Shown here one piece after another: positions 20,319 to 32,485 of a stretch of 64,000 nucleotides of DNA. Position numbers and translations under genes: made by a program. The DNA lies in NCBI RefSeq assembly GCF_001659605.2, contig NC_035176.2, positions 22,482,847-22,546,846 of the forward strand. The letters run 5' to 3'. Source of the DNA: Manihot esculenta. Lineage: Eukaryota; Streptophyta; Magnoliopsida; Malpighiales; Euphorbiaceae. Below the pieces are notes generated by a model. The model saw only the letters and a program-made list of their open reading frames with translations, had not been told where the DNA came from and did not search any database. Position 1 is the first letter of the stretch. Every line of letters starts with the position of its first letter.

Positions 20319-21846
20319 TGTAATACCCGGCTAGACTCCGATATCGGAATTCCTACTGTCCGGTGGAATCTCGAGTGACGGAGACCTCTAGAAGGGTAAA
20401 ACCATATTTTTATAAAATGTTTTAATGTGTTTTATGTTTTTAATCAAGAAAGAAATGAGTTTTTGCTTGAAAATGATCTTGGAGGAAGACCCAGGTTCGG
20501 CCGCCGAATCTCAAGTTCGGCCGCCGAACATGCATGCTCTTCGGGTGTGCCTTAGGCCCCCGAAAGCATAAGTGAGGGGAGTCCAGGTTCGGCCGCCGAA
20601 CATGGCATGCATGCGGAGGCACGTTCGGCCCCCGAATGTGGCCTGGCCAACCACCTATAAAAGGGTCCCTTAGCCGAAAACGGGCGAACTTTTCTCCCCA
20701 TTTTCGGCCAAGGTGAGCTCTCCGCCGTCCCTCACCGATCTTGAGTTCCTTCCTTCAAATCTTTCACAATTTTCACTAGTTTTCACTTTGTTTTGAAGAT
20801 TTTTGAGTATAAAGCAAGTTTTGGAGCTTTGGGGTTCAAGAAAACTCAAGTCTCTCCCATCTCCGAGCTAGGGTCGTTTTCCTCTCGATCTTCAAGAGGT
20901 AAGGGCCGATCTTGAGTTCACTATACGTTTTAAACAAGTTTTATGCAAGTTTATGGTGTAGAAATGCATGTTTAGGTTGTTTTGAGTTTATGGGTTTAAT
21001 GTGTGTTTATGAGTAATGTGGGTATGTTTGATGTGTTGTAGTTGGGATTTAGGCTAGTTTGAGACCCCTATGAACTTGTATGCTTGATTGTGTATGATTG
21101 GGAGTGTTGTAGAATAGGTTTATGCATGTTTGAAAGGTTTGGGAGGCGTTTGTGCATGTTGGAGCTGAGTTTCTGCCACTTTGGAGAAACTCAGGTTCGA
21201 CCGCCGAAGGAACTTTCGGCCGCCGAAGGAACTTTCGGCCGCCGAAAGAGGACTTTCGTCTCTGGAGGGCAGTTTCGGATGCCGAAAGTGCCGCCGAACA
21301 TGCATGAGTTTCGTCTCTGTCTGGGAGTTTAGGCCGCCGAAGGTGCCGCCGAACCTGCCTGACTTTCGGCTCTGGAGGGACTTTCGGCCGCCGAACCTGC
21401 CGCCGAAAGTGCCCTGTCTAGCCCTCCTTTGCATGTTTTTCTATGATTGTTTCATGATGTTCTAGGGGGTTTTTGGGGAGTAGTTTAGAGTTATGTTCTT
21501 GTATGTTTGGTCCCTCATTTGAGTCCACCTGTGTAGGTTCGGACCCGAGGAACCGAGAACCCCAGCAGTGAGTCAGCTGCTCTAGTGTCAGGTCATGCCA
21601 CCTTTTGGGGCACTGATGAGATCCCACAGAGGGGTCAATGCTTATGATTATGTTATGTATAGTGCATGCACAGGTTGAGTTGGTGAGTGAATGAAAGGAA
21701 AAGTTTTAAATTTCTATGTATATTGTTGATCATGTATGGGATTAAACAGGTTCACAGGATGTATGTTAGGCTTGCTACAGATCCCGGCGGCCTTAAGCCG
21801 ATCTGGATCCTAGCGCCGGTAGCGGTCCGATTTTTGGGTCGTTACA
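20319..21846 (+). mobile_element. Element B 3' LTR (1528 bp)
   Basis: TGTAATACCC to GGGTCGTTACA; TATA box at 20656-20662. It shares with the 5' LTR the deletion that removes the hairpin array. It lacks one palindrome unit present in the 5' LTR near 13672-13697. It is followed by the target duplication AACAT. Confidence 0.94.
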
Positions 21847-23154
21847 AACATACTCAAAACTGATTTAATTTGATACTTAAAGATCCATTCTACTCACCTC
21901 AGGCTGACTCTGAAGCAGCTAGCTCACTGCTGGGGTCCTCGGTTCCTCGGGTCCGAACCTATACAGGTGGACTCAAGTGAGGGACCAAACATACACTAAC
22001 ATAACTCTAAACATCTTCCCAAAAACCCCCTAAAACATCATAAAATAATCATAGGAAACATGCAAAGGAAGGCTGAACAGGGCACTTTCGGCGGCAGGTT
22101 CGGCGGCCGAAAGTCTCTCCAGAACCGAAACTCAGCCACTTTCGGCGGCACCTTCGGCGGCACCTTCGGCGGCCGAAAGTCCCTTCCAGAGACGAAACTC
22201 ATGCATGTTTGGCGGCACCTTCGGCGGCCGAAACTCTCCTCCAGAGCCGAAAGTCCAACTTTCGGGGGCAGGGTTCGGCAGCCAAAAGCTTACCTCCACA
22301 GGCAGGTTCGGCGGCCGAAAGGGCCTTCGGCTGCCGAACCTGAGTTCTTCCAAAGTGGCAAAACTCAGCCTCCTCATGCACATTTTGCCTCCCAAACCTT
22401 TCAACCATGCATTTAGCTATTCTACAACATGTATATACACATACATAAGCATATAGGGGTCTCAAACTAACCTAAACCCCAACACAAACACATATAGCAA
22501 CTCATACAACATACATTATCCATAAACTCAACATTAACCCTAACAATAATCAACTAACTTAAACATGCATTTCTACCCCATAAACCTCATAAAACTTGTT
22601 TAAAACATGGGATAAGCTAAAGATCTACCCTTACCTCTTGAAGATCGAGAGGGGAGGTGACCAAAACTTGGAGAAATGGAGGAAGAAAGCTCCGAGGTCT
22701 CCAAGCTTCAAATCTTGATCTTAGCTCCAAAAATCTTCAAAACCAAGTTGAATAACTCATAAAAACATGAGAGACTTGAAGGAAGAACACAAGATCGACA
22801 AGGGAGGTCGGAGACTCACCTTGGCCAGAAATGGGGAGAGAAAACTCACCCATTTCGGACAGGAGACCCCTTTATAGGTGGCTGGCCAGGCCACTTTTGG
22901 GGGCCTAACGTGCCTCCGCATGCACCCCATGTTTGGCGGCCGAATATGAGGTTCGGCGGCCGAACCTGGGCTCTTCCTTCATTCTCTTTCTTTCTTTTCT
23001 TTAAAACTTTAACTCAATTCCTTTCTTCATAAAAACCATAAAATACATGAAAACATTTTATAAAAACATGATTTTACCCTTCTAGAGGGTTCCGACATCC
23101 GAGATTCCACCGGACGGTAGGAATTCCGATACCGGAGTCTAGCCGGATATTACA
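21847..23154 (-). mobile_element. Solo LTR C, 5' portion (rest at 3174-4101)
   Basis: Continues LTR C after element B. On the minus strand it starts at 23154 (TGTAATATCCGG) and runs through the CG cluster (about 22925-22970), TATA box (22871-22876 on the plus strand as tttata) and donor-like site to the exon-like block. The left copy begins AACAT, the TSD of B. The outer flanks of C (ttgga and taagc) show no target duplication. Confidence 0.9.
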
Positions 23155-23450
23155 TAAGCGACGAATCAAAATGGCTTCATTAATTCTGAATTTGAGATTG
23201 GAGTAGAGACATTTCTAAACTTTGCCTATGCACAAGTACAGTTTATATGACAAGATAAAATTCGTTATCTATGTTCTAAGTGTCAGAATAGAAAATTTTA
23301 GAATAGGCGAGATGTCACGTATCACCTTTGTAAAAATGGATTTGTTGGAGGATATACTAAGTGGATTACCCATGGTGAATCTGTCACTCATGAAATAAAT
23401 TCTGAACAACTTGAGGAACAGTCCACTGATTATCTTGCTACAACCAACAA
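23155..23450 (+). pseudogene. CACTA TNPD-type transposase: transposase-associated domain
   Basis: Translates to the N-terminal transposase-associated domain of plant En/Spm transposases. Visible are FEIGVETFLNFA, then IRYLCSKCQNRKF with the C-x2-C finger, then YHLCKNGFVGGYTKWITHGE. Two in-frame stops (TGA near 23248 and TAG near 23299) disable it. It follows the MSVDRSW start now at 3152-3172, with LTR C and its nested elements between. Solo LTR D interrupts it at 23450/23451; removing D and one copy of the TSD leaves the frame continuous into 25644. Confidence 0.85.
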
Positions 23451-25638
23451 TGTAATACCCGGCTAGACCCCGACATCGGAATTCCTATTTTTTTATGGAA
23501 TCTCGGATGTCGAAAACCTCTAGAAGGGTAAAATCATGTTTTTATAAATGTTTTTACATGTTTTTAAGATTTTAAGTAAGAAAGAAATTGAGTTTTTTGA
23601 AAGAAAAGCACCATGGAGGAAAATCCAGGTTCGGCCGCCGAACCTCATGTTCGGCCGCCGAACTTGGTGGAGTTTTGGAGTCACCTTTGGCTTCCGAAGG
23701 TGGTCTAGCCAGCCACCTATAAAAGGCCCCATGTCCGAAAATGGGCAAGTTTTCTTCCCCATTTTCGGGTAGAGGTGAGTCCATGCCCTCCCATGGTTAG
23801 TTTTAATGATTTTCTTCAAATCTTTCAAGTTTTAACAAGTTTTAACTTGGTATTTGAAGTTTTTGAGCTAAAGATCAAGTTTTGGAGCTTGGAGACTCAA
23901 GGAGCTAGATTTCTCCCATCTCCGAGTTAAGGATCGTATCTCCTCTTGATCTTCAAGAGGTAAGCTTAGATCCTACCCTTCTTGTATGTTTTATGAAGTT
24001 TTGAGGGGTTTTAAGAGGGTTTATTGCATGATTAGAGTATATGCATGATGTTAGGGTTTATGTGAGTTTTATGGATAATGTATGTTATATGTATTGTTAG
24101 ATGTGTTGTTTGTTGGGGTATAGGATAGTTTGAGACCCCTATATACTTGTGAATATGTTTATGCATGTTTTGGGTGCGTTGTGCATATTTTGGAAGGTTT
24201 GGGAGGCTAAATGTGCATAAAGACTGAGTTCTGCCATTTCTGGAAGAACTCAGATCTTCGGCCGCCGAACCTGCCTGTGGTGGCATGTTTTGGCTGCCGA
24301 ACCCTGCCCCCGAAAGTTAGACTTTTGGCTCTGGAGGGCAGTTTCGGCCGCCGAAGGTGCCGCCGAACATGCATGAGTTTCGGCTCTAGAACCACTTTCG
24401 GCCGCCGAACCTGCCTCCGAAAGTGGCTGAGTTTCGGCTCTAGAGGGACTTTCGGCCACCGAACCTGCCGCCGAAAGTACCCTGTTCAGCCTTCCTTTGC
24501 ATGTTTTCTATGATTGTTTTAGGATGTTTTAAGGGGGTTTTTGGGGAGTAGTTTAGAGTTATGTTAGTGTATGTTTGGTCTCTCATTTTGAGTCCACCTG
24601 TATAGGTTTGGACCCGAGGAACCAAGAACCCCAGCAGTGAGCTAGCTGCTTCAGAGTCAGCCTGAGGTGAGTAGAATGAATCTTTATGTATCAAATTAAA
24701 TCAGTTTTGAGCATGTTCATGCATCATGAATACCATGTTATTTACTAGGTTGTTTGCATTAGAATCCATGAATATGTTGCATTGCATATTACGATGTTGA
24801 TGTGGATGGATGTTGGATGACCCATTAGTCCTCGATATGATGAGATATGATATAATATGATATGGAAGTCTAGGTGTGGCCTGCACTACGCTCCTGGCAT
24901 AATATAAGAGAAAGTCCGGGTGTGGCCTGCACTACGCCCCCGGCACGATTGGATATGTATGATATGTTATGTATAAGAGAAAGACCAGGTGTGGCCTGCA
25001 TTACGCCCCTGGCATGATTGGATTATGTAGAGGGCTATTGATGACAAGTCCATCCTTGATGTGTATTGTTTGTGATGTGATGCATTCCATGAAAGCATAT
25101 GTTTTAATATAATGTTTTACTATTCTGCTCACTGGGCTCTAGTAGCTCACCCCTTTCCCTTAACCCCCAGGTTTGCAGGTTCGGAATAGACCGGGAAGTC
25201 TTCCAGGTTGAAGTTATGTCTTTGTAATAGTTAGTTATGGACATGAATTGCAAAATGATGTATTGTAAAATAGTGTAAAATAATGTATTGAGGATTAGTA
25301 TTGTGCTTGGCCCTAATGTATGAGAATCCCCTGTTATACATGATCTTTTGTTAATGTTTTAATGTTAAAATTATGTTGAACCAAGCTTAGCATATGTTAT
25401 GTTGACCCAACTAGAGCATTTGATGAGGGCTCTAGTATGGGGTTTGTATGTTTAATGTTTAGTGCATGCACAGGTTGAGCTTGGTGAATAAAAAGGTTTA
25501 AGTTTTTATGTAAATGTATGATCATGTATGGGTTTTATCAGTTATTCTGGATGTATGTTAGGCTTGCTACGAGTCCCGGCGACCTTAAGTCGATCTGGAT
25601 CCTAGCGCCGGTAGCAGTCCGGATTTCGGGTCGTTACA
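23451..25638 (+). mobile_element. Solo LTR D (2188 bp) with TSD AACAA
   Basis: TGTAATACCC to GGGTCGTTACA, flanked by AACAA at 23446-23450 and 25639-25643. It has a CG cluster, TATA box 23718-23724, donor-like caagaggtaag (GT at 23960), second CG cluster (about 24255-24475), exon-like block, hairpin array at 24866-25020, and acceptor-like ggtttgcag near 25170-25178. Single LTR with TSD means the internal region was lost by LTR-LTR recombination. Confidence 0.95.
24866..25020 (+). repeat. Hairpin array in LTR D (3 units)
   Basis: Three units with loop core GTGTGGCCTGCA(C/T)TACGC. The outer pairs are TAGG/CCTG, CCGGG/CCCGG and CCAGG/CCTGG, so the middle unit again shows the compensatory change seen in LTR C. 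Confidence 0.78.
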
Positions 25639-25643
25639 AACAA

Positions 25644-26894
25644 TGTCAATAATTATAGAAGCATGGTCATAGAAGCAATAGATATAAATTATGGTACATT
25701 TGGAGTTGGTAGTTCTGAAATGGGCAATAAAACCATGAAGCCGAGCTTAGAAGTTTCAAAATTCTATGAATTATTACATGGTGCGGATGTGCCATTATGG
25801 GAAGGCTGCAATAATCATACCAAGTTATCTGCTGTATCTCAATTACTGAACTTAATGTCAGAATTTCACATTAGTCATAGTTGTTTTAATAAGTTTATGG
25901 AAACAGTAAAAAGTATGCTATCAGAAGGAAATCACTTACCAGATAACTTTTATAATACGAAGAAGATGATGTCCACTCTAGGCCTTGGTTATACAAAAAT
26001 CGATGTTTGTGTAAATAATTATATGTTGTACTTTCAAGAAAACATCGATAGAATATCATGTACAATATGTGGTCACCCTCAATATAAATCAATACAATCA
26101 TTTATGGGGTGACGAAAAAAGAGACCATTTAAAGTATTGCGATATCTGCCTTTGATTCCTAGACTCCAAAGACTTTTTATGTCATCCAAAATTGCTCTAC
26201 ATATAGTTTGGCATGCTTCTAACTAACATGTAGATGGCAGTATGGTGCATCCTGTTGATAGTGAGGCATGAAAATATTTTGATTGCATCCACTCTTGGTT
26301 CGCATTTGATCCCAGAAATATTTTGGGCAACAGTCTAATCCGTATTCTTATTGGCCCATAATTATTGTAGTTTACAATTTACCTCTATGGCTGGCAATGA
26401 AAAAACCTTACATATTTCTGAATATGGTGATTCCAGGTCCTAAAATCCCTATAAAAAGCTTTGGGCAACGGTCTCATCAAGTTTGTTATATTAAATACCC
26501 TAAAATCAATAAAGTAAGAGCTGATTGGTGTGCGGTTTTCAAAACCAAAGTTATGAGCACTTACAATATTAGACCTTTCATGGTTAACAACAATTCAAAT
26601 GAGCAAAACTCCAATGATATTGCTTATCAGGATGATGATGTCTCAAGACCTCAAGAAATTGTACCAACAACCGAACTTAATGATCCCACAATGTTATTTG
26701 ATTCACGTGTTATAGTTGAGGTGGATGTTAATGAATTGCAACATGTGCAACAACCACTTGGAGTGGTGGAAGATGAAGATGAGGATATAGAGGAAGAGGA
26801 AGAGGAAAAGGACACTGAAGAGTCAGATGACAATTTAGAAGTTGATGGTGTTGATAGTGATGATGATGTCAACTTAGAAGATGATTCTGAATGA
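25644..26894 (+). pseudogene. CACTA TNPD-type transposase, central and C-terminal remnants
   Basis: Continues the transposase after solo LTR D. The open stretch 25663-26112 carries the conserved block KFYELLHGADVPLWEGC, then KLSAVSQLLNL, then GLGYTKIDVCVNNYMLY and a C-x2-C finger (CTICGHPQYKS), typical of the Transposase_21 family. After a TGA at 26110 the frame breaks repeatedly (VLRYLPLIPRLQRLFMS near 26136-26185). From 26397 comes MVIPGPKIPIKS, then an abrupt jump to the C-terminal QVCYIKYP...DWCAVFKTK region and an acidic Glu/Asp-rich tail to 26894. Much of the catalytic middle, by comparison with the usual length, is deleted. Function lost. Confidence 0.87.
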
Positions 26895-27011
26895 TACATT
26901 GTAAAGTATATCATATTTTTATATGTATTCATAGACTTAATATTTGATTATGGTTTTATATATTGTTTGTCTTTATTGTTAATTTAAACTTATAGACAAT
27001 TATTTTTTCAG

Positions 27012-28100
27012 ATGTCTCGAAGAGCAGTATCATCTACAGGTAGAGGACATAGCCAACAGCTTTTTATGAATGAAACAGATGAGGCAGTAGAGGTGCAAGA
27101 GGAAACACTGGAGCACACTCCACAAGCATTAGAGGGGCAAGCAAACGCATCCTCATCAGTTCGAACGAGAGGTCCGAACTTGGGACATCCTATCCCATTA
27201 AACTCGTCTGATTGATAATTGATTAGATTGAAAGGAAATGTGTACGTCATATACAGCTTTTTACTATTTATTTAATATGTATTATTACTTACAACAACTC
27301 ATTATATATAAAAATATTGTAGTTTTTTAGATTCTACAGTTACTAAATCAATCACAAATGACATTAAGATGCGCTACACTGCTCCATAGAAAACTTGGTC
27401 AGAAATACCTTTAAAGACAAAAGGCGAGCTCTTCGGACTTTTTCGGGTAAATACAACTGATATTCTAAAATTTCTAATATGCATTTTAAGTTTATTAAAT
27501 TTACATAATACTGATTGTTATTTGTAGGGTTGATACGTATGTGATGAGAGTGAAGAAAATATAGTTCGAATTGTTTGGAAAAAGGTAGGTAAAGAAAGAC
27601 CGTAAGACATTCTTAATAGAGCTAGGAGTGAATTGTTGCGCAAGCACAAGAAGACAGATGTTGCTTATCTATACAATTTAGGACCAGATTGGATGGAGTC
27701 AGAGATATGGAATGAACTTGTTGCATATTGGAGTACACCAGAATAGAGAAAGAAATCAGAAGCTGGTAAAACAAATAGAAATATAGAAAAAAAAATGGGA
27801 CTATTATGAAATACTCTGGTGGTTCAATAAAACTAGAGGTTCATGAGAATATATTGGTATAACTATATTATTTCTTACTTTTATTTATATAATTTTATTT
27901 TTATATAAATGGTTAGAAATTATTCGTGCATCTTGTGTTGTGTAATTATTTCTTTTTTGTAGGCAAAAAATTAGGTAGGCAACCAATTCAACTTGAACTA
28001 TTTCCTGCAACTCAACTTGAACTATTTCCTGCAACTCACACAAAAAAGGGGAGTCAAGAAGTTTTCTTTGATGGAAAATTACGACGAGTTGATATAAGTT
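27012..28100 (+). pseudogene. CACTA second gene, PTTA/Transposase_24 (TNPA-like) remnant
   Basis: Second protein of plant CACTA elements, thought to bind subterminal repeats. The first exon (27012-27215) starts MSRRAVSSTGRG and ends RGPNLGHPIPLN, as in many PTTA proteins. Further downstream in broken frames are WKTWSEIP (near 27387-27412), a stretch with LGPDWMESEIWNELVAYWSTP (27680-27742), GGSIKLEVHENIL (near 27819-27857), and LGRQPIQLELF...THTKKGSQEVFFDG (27971-28075) with an internal 24-bp tandem duplication (CTTGAACTATTTCCTGCAACTCA-like, about 27992-28038). Introns are likely but their borders are uncertain. It lies 117 bp after the TNPD remnant in the same orientation. Confidence 0.75.
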
Positions 28101-28139
28101 ACTTTTTGCTTATTTATTGCTATCACATTATTTTTCTAT

Positions 28140-28400
28140 TTACTATGTTATTCGTCGGAAATTTGTCGCAAATGTTTCTGACAGATTTCAGATCCGTCTG
28201 AAAGTTGTTGCAAATTTATCTGATGGAGTTCAAATCCATCGAAAAACCGTTGCTAATATTTCCAACAGAAATCCAATCCATCGAAAAAAATTAGTGACAT
28301 GACTTTAAGCGACGGATTTGAGTCCGTCGAAAATTCATCGCTGATTTTCAACGACATATTTTTTACTATTAGCGACGGAAAAAGCCATCGCTGATAATCT
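28140..28400. repeat. Palindromic CGACGGA repeats, likely CACTA subterminal region
   Basis: Dense direct and inverted copies of (A)GCGACGGA / TCCGTCGC-like motifs, degraded in the left part. The clearest palindrome is CGACGGA (28310-28316) with TCCGTCG (28323-28329). Such motifs just after the transposase genes are typical of CACTA subterminal regions, where the TNPA-type protein binds. A terminal TAGTG with its inverted repeat was not found, so the boundary is unknown. Confidence 0.5.
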
Positions 28401-29463
28401 GTTATTTTGTATTGTCTATTAAAAGTTTTTTTTATTTTCTTTTTTAAGAGTTTGAAAATTGTAACAGCGAAGACAATATCATGTTTAGTTATTTAATTTC
28501 TAGATATATTTTAGATGAAAATATTATATAATATTATAGATGTTTGATATTATTTTAAAGTTAAAATATGAGATGTGTTAGTTTTATATAAATAATATTA
28601 ATAATATGTTAGACATATTTAATTATTTCGGTGAAATTCAAATTTTATTATAGGAATCGAGAACCATACCAAAATCACAAAAGAAGTAAGAATTGATATT
28701 AGAACCGAATCGAAACCGAAAATATATGGAACAATATTGAAATCATATCGATTGAAAGAACCGACTTTCTATTCTGATTTTAGTTCCTGCAAAGTACCAT
28801 CCTAAAACTAGAACCGTACACCTTTACTTATTAATATATATTTATTGATTTATTTAAATTTAATGTCATTTAAGGATGCATTGGAGCTCTGAGTTAGAGT
28901 TATTATGGCATTTGATTGATGAGAAAAATTGTAGGAAATGAATAGAATTGAATCATAGAGCCTAACACGAGCTTTGGTCTTTGCCCAAGTTGAATTATTT
29001 CATTCTCTAAAGGAAAAAGACCATGGACAAAAAGTAATTTGGTTTTCAATTCTTAGTATTTGGAAATTTTGATGGAATTTGTTTCCTGAGATTCTTCTTG
29101 AAAATTGCTTAAATATTTTCTTGTCCTCGAAAGATATATATTTATATAATATTATATGCAAAAGTATATACCTTGTATTGTTCATAATTTTATTAGAATG
29201 TAAGTTTACAAATAATAAATAGTTAGAATAATATAAATTTAAAGAATTAATTTCTCTTAAGTATGGATTCAAGTATGACAACCTCCAATGTCTCTCGACT
29301 TTTCAAAGAATTAACAAAGGTAAAAGGAAGAACAAATCAACAACTTTCCATGGAAAATGGTTGATGAAGAAGCATGAGAGGAAAAACAGGCTTGGGAAGA
29401 CATTTCTTCCAAGTCAAAGTGAAAGAGTAGAGATCTTCCACTAATAAGTGTCAATGATACTTG
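28401..29463. other. AT-rich non-coding sequence
   Basis: No convincing gene. A patch near 28655-28820 is rich in AACCGAA-like words (aaccgaatcgaaaccgaa), a common style of decayed plant repeat, but no ends could be drawn. Nothing else identified. Confidence 0.45.
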
Positions 29464-31031
29464 TCAAGTATATATCTCCATTGGTGACAAGATTTCGAAG
29501 AGTCCGATACACCTTGGAGCTAGTTTACCTTTTCTTCTAAAGCAAATTACCCCTTTCATAATAGACACCTTAAGCAATATTATATCTCCCTCCTGGAAGA
29601 TAACTTGCTTCCTATGGATGTCTGTATAGCTCTTTTGTCTACTCATAGCTGTTTTGATTCTTTTTCGGAAGATGGGCACCACTCTGTTGGTGATCTCTAC
29701 TAATTTTGATGCTGCTAAAGCCCATTTTTTTACTTATTCCCAACAAACAGGTGACTTGCATTTTGTCCTATACAAAACCTCATAGGGAGCCATCCCAATG
29801 CTAGCATAGTAATTGTTATTATAAACAAACTCCACTAGTGGTAAATGTTTCTTCCAAGAGCCACTAAAGTCTAGCACACACATCCTCAACCTATCATTTA
29901 TGGTTTGGATGGTCCTTTATGGTTTGGATGGTCCTTTCTGACTCTCCATCAGTTTGTGGGTGGAAACTAATGCTGAAGTCTAACCCTGTGCCACAGCATT
30001 CTATAGACTCCGTCAGAACCTGAAGGTAAACTAGGGTACCCTATCTAACACTATAGAAACTAAAGCCCCATGCAACATGATGATCTCCTCCATATAGATT
30101 TATACCAGCTTGTGCATAGAGTAACTACTTCTAATAGGCATAAAGTGAGTTGATTTGATCAAACTATCCACTATTACCCATATACAATTGTGTTTGTTGG
30201 ATTTCACAAGTAACCCAACTGCGAAATTTATTGCCACATGTTCTCATTTTTATTTTGGAATTGGTAATGAGTTGAGCATTCTAACTGACTTCTGATGCTC
30301 CAACTTCACTCTTTAACACACCTCATAAGCATATACAAATTGAGCTACTTCCCTCTTTATAGAAGGCCACCAGTATACCTTCTTCAAGTCTTCATATATA
30401 TTGGTAGCTCTAGGGTGAAAATCGTACTTAGCATTATAAGCTTCTCTCATAATGTCTCCTTTCAATCCTATGTCATCTGGTACACATAATCTTTTGCTAT
30501 AACAGAGGATCCTTCTATTGTCAAACCTAAATTTGCTATTTCTACCTTATTGAACTACTCTTGCTACTTTCACCAACTCTGGATCCTCATGTTGTTTCTG
30601 TGCTTCTTGCTCCAGAAACATAGGTGTAAAATTCTTTTACTACTGGTCTCCTTTCTACTGAGATATGAGATAAACTGCCAAGTAATTTTAGAGTAAGAGC
30701 ATTTGCTACTATATTTGCTTTACTTGGATAGTATTGAATTTTGCAGTCATAATCACTAAGTAGCTTTATGCATCTCCTCTGTCTCAAGTTCAACTCTCTA
30801 TGACTCAAGATGTATTGCAAGCCTTTATGATATGTGAAAATCTCACATTTCATCCTATAAAGGTAATGCCTCTACATCTTGAGTACAAATACCATAGCTG
30901 TCATCTCTAGATCATGTGTAGGGTAATTTAACTCATGCTTCTTCAGCTGCCTAGAAGCATAAGCTATTACCCTATCATTCTGAATTACACACATAACCTA
31001 GTCCTAATCGAGAAGCATCACAAAATACTGT
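29464..31031 (-). pseudogene. Element F pol remnant (integrase, RNase H), minus strand, AT-shifted
   Basis: Read on the minus strand this is the downstream half of an old Tekay-like pol. The RNase H end and linker (MKCEIFTYHKGLQYILSHREL..., 30587-30853) are followed by integrase pieces in broken frames (about 29700-30560) and the post-core segment RKRIKTAMSRQKSY...KGVICFRRKGKLAP (29464-29682). The chromodomain end is absent. Many stops and frameshifts, and codons shifted to A/T, mark it as much older than E. A 19-bp tandem duplication sits near 29898-29936. Element E interrupts it at 31031 with TSD ACTGT. Confidence 0.85.
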
Positions 31032-31284
31032 TGTAATACCCGGCTAGAGTCCAGCATCGGAATTCTGCTTTCCGGTGGGATCCAGGATGTCGGAAGTCTC
31101 TAGAAGGGTTTGATTTATGTTTTTCTTCAAAACTTCAATGGTTTGATATGTTCATTAAGTTTTATGCATAAGGAAATGAGTTTTTGAGTGAAATGAACCA
31201 AGGCAGAAAAGCCAGGTTCGGCCGCCGAACATGCATGGCTTTCGGTTTCACGTGTGGCCGCCGAAGGTAGTCTGGCCAGCCACC

Positions 31285-31291
31285 TATAAAT
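31285..31291 (+). promoter_or_regulatory. TATA box of element E 5' LTR
   Basis: tataaat in the shared context gccagccacctataaatgg. The 3' LTR has the same box at 38780-38786. Confidence 0.72.
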
Positions 31292-32485
31292 GGCCCTCAG
31301 TCGGTTGAAGCGGTCAGAGCATCGTTTCTTTCACTTGCTGAGGTGAAACTCTGTCCTTTGTGAGTATTCCTTCATGTTTTCATTAAATCATGCAAAGATT
31401 TGATTAGTTTTCATGATTATTTGAAGGTTTTAAGCTAAACACTCAAAGTTTTAAAGTTTGGAGAGTTTGAAGGCAAGTTGCTCTAAAACTCCACATTAGG
31501 ATCCTTCATCTACTTGTTTTCACGAGGTAAGTGAAGATCCTGAGCTTGTTTTTATGTTTTCTGAAGGTTTTATGGGGTTTATGGAGAGAGTTGCATGAAT
31601 AGGTTAAAAAGAGAGGTTTTGATGATTTTGTGCATAAAGCTTGTTTCTGTGTTGTTTGTGTTGTGTGTTTGGGGTTTTTAGCTAGTTTTTGACCCCTTTG
31701 AGCATATACATGAGTGTATGCAAGTGGAGGAAGTGTGGTGTGCCGTTGGAGAGGAGTTTTGTGCATTTGGCGAGAGGCAGGCAAGTTTCTGCCCTGCTGA
31801 TGAACTCAGGTTCGGCCGCCGAAGGTACATTCGGCCGCCGAACCCCTGAAGAGGTGTGAGGAGGTGGCTTCGGCTGCCCAAGCTTGCCCCCGAGCTTTTG
31901 GACTTTCGGCTCTGGAGGGAAGTTCGGCCGCCGAAGGTGCTGCCGAAGGTGAGAGACTTTCGTCTCTGGAGTGTCTTTTGGCCTTCGAAACTTGCCCCCG
32001 AAAGGGTTCGGCAGCCGAAAGTAGAGATTCGGCCGCCGAAGGTGCTTGAGTTTCGTCTCTGGAGAGGACTTTCGGCCGCCGAACCTGCCACCGAAAGTGT
32101 TCTGTCCAGCTTTCCTTTGCATGCTTTGTATGGATAGTGGAGTGAGTTTAAGGGGATTCTTGGGGAGTTGAATAGAGTTATTCATAAGCTAGTTTGGTCC
32201 CTCATTTGAGTCCATCTGTATAGGTACAAACCAGAGGAACCAGAGAGAGCAGCAGTGAGTTCTGCTCCAGAGTTTTACAGAGCCTACAGAGTCAGTCAGT
32301 CCAGATAGCCAGAGGTGAGTGGAACTAAACTTAACTCTTTTAATTGACCAATGGAATGTTTTAGCATATCTCATGCATCATGATTATGCCATAGGTTGAT
32401 TGCATTAGTATCCACGAATATGTTGCATTGCATAGTTATTTGTTGATGTGGGTGAATGCTGAATGATCCAATAGTCTCAGACAGG

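Larger units (their letters stand above)
4102..21846 (+). mobile_element. Element B: Tekay-like chromovirus, nested in LTR C and containing element A
   Basis: B inserted into solo LTR C and made the target duplication AACAT (4097-4101 and 21847-21851). Its 5' LTR is 4102-4115 plus 13404-14968 because A landed in its first bases. PBS, gag-pol, PPT and 3' LTR follow at 14972, 15239, 20306 and 20319. Without A, B is about 8.5 kb. The LTRs (about 1.53-1.57 kb) differ by visible substitutions and an indel, roughly 1% or more, so B is older than A, as the nesting requires. Confidence 0.95.

Noticed and set aside
26651..26932. Ser-rich minus-strand ORF
   Set aside because: Antisense shadow of the acidic Glu/Asp tail of the CACTA transposase.
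28117..28302. Short ORFs after the PTTA remnant
   Set aside because: They run through the palindromic repeat region and have no resemblance to the end of the PTTA protein.
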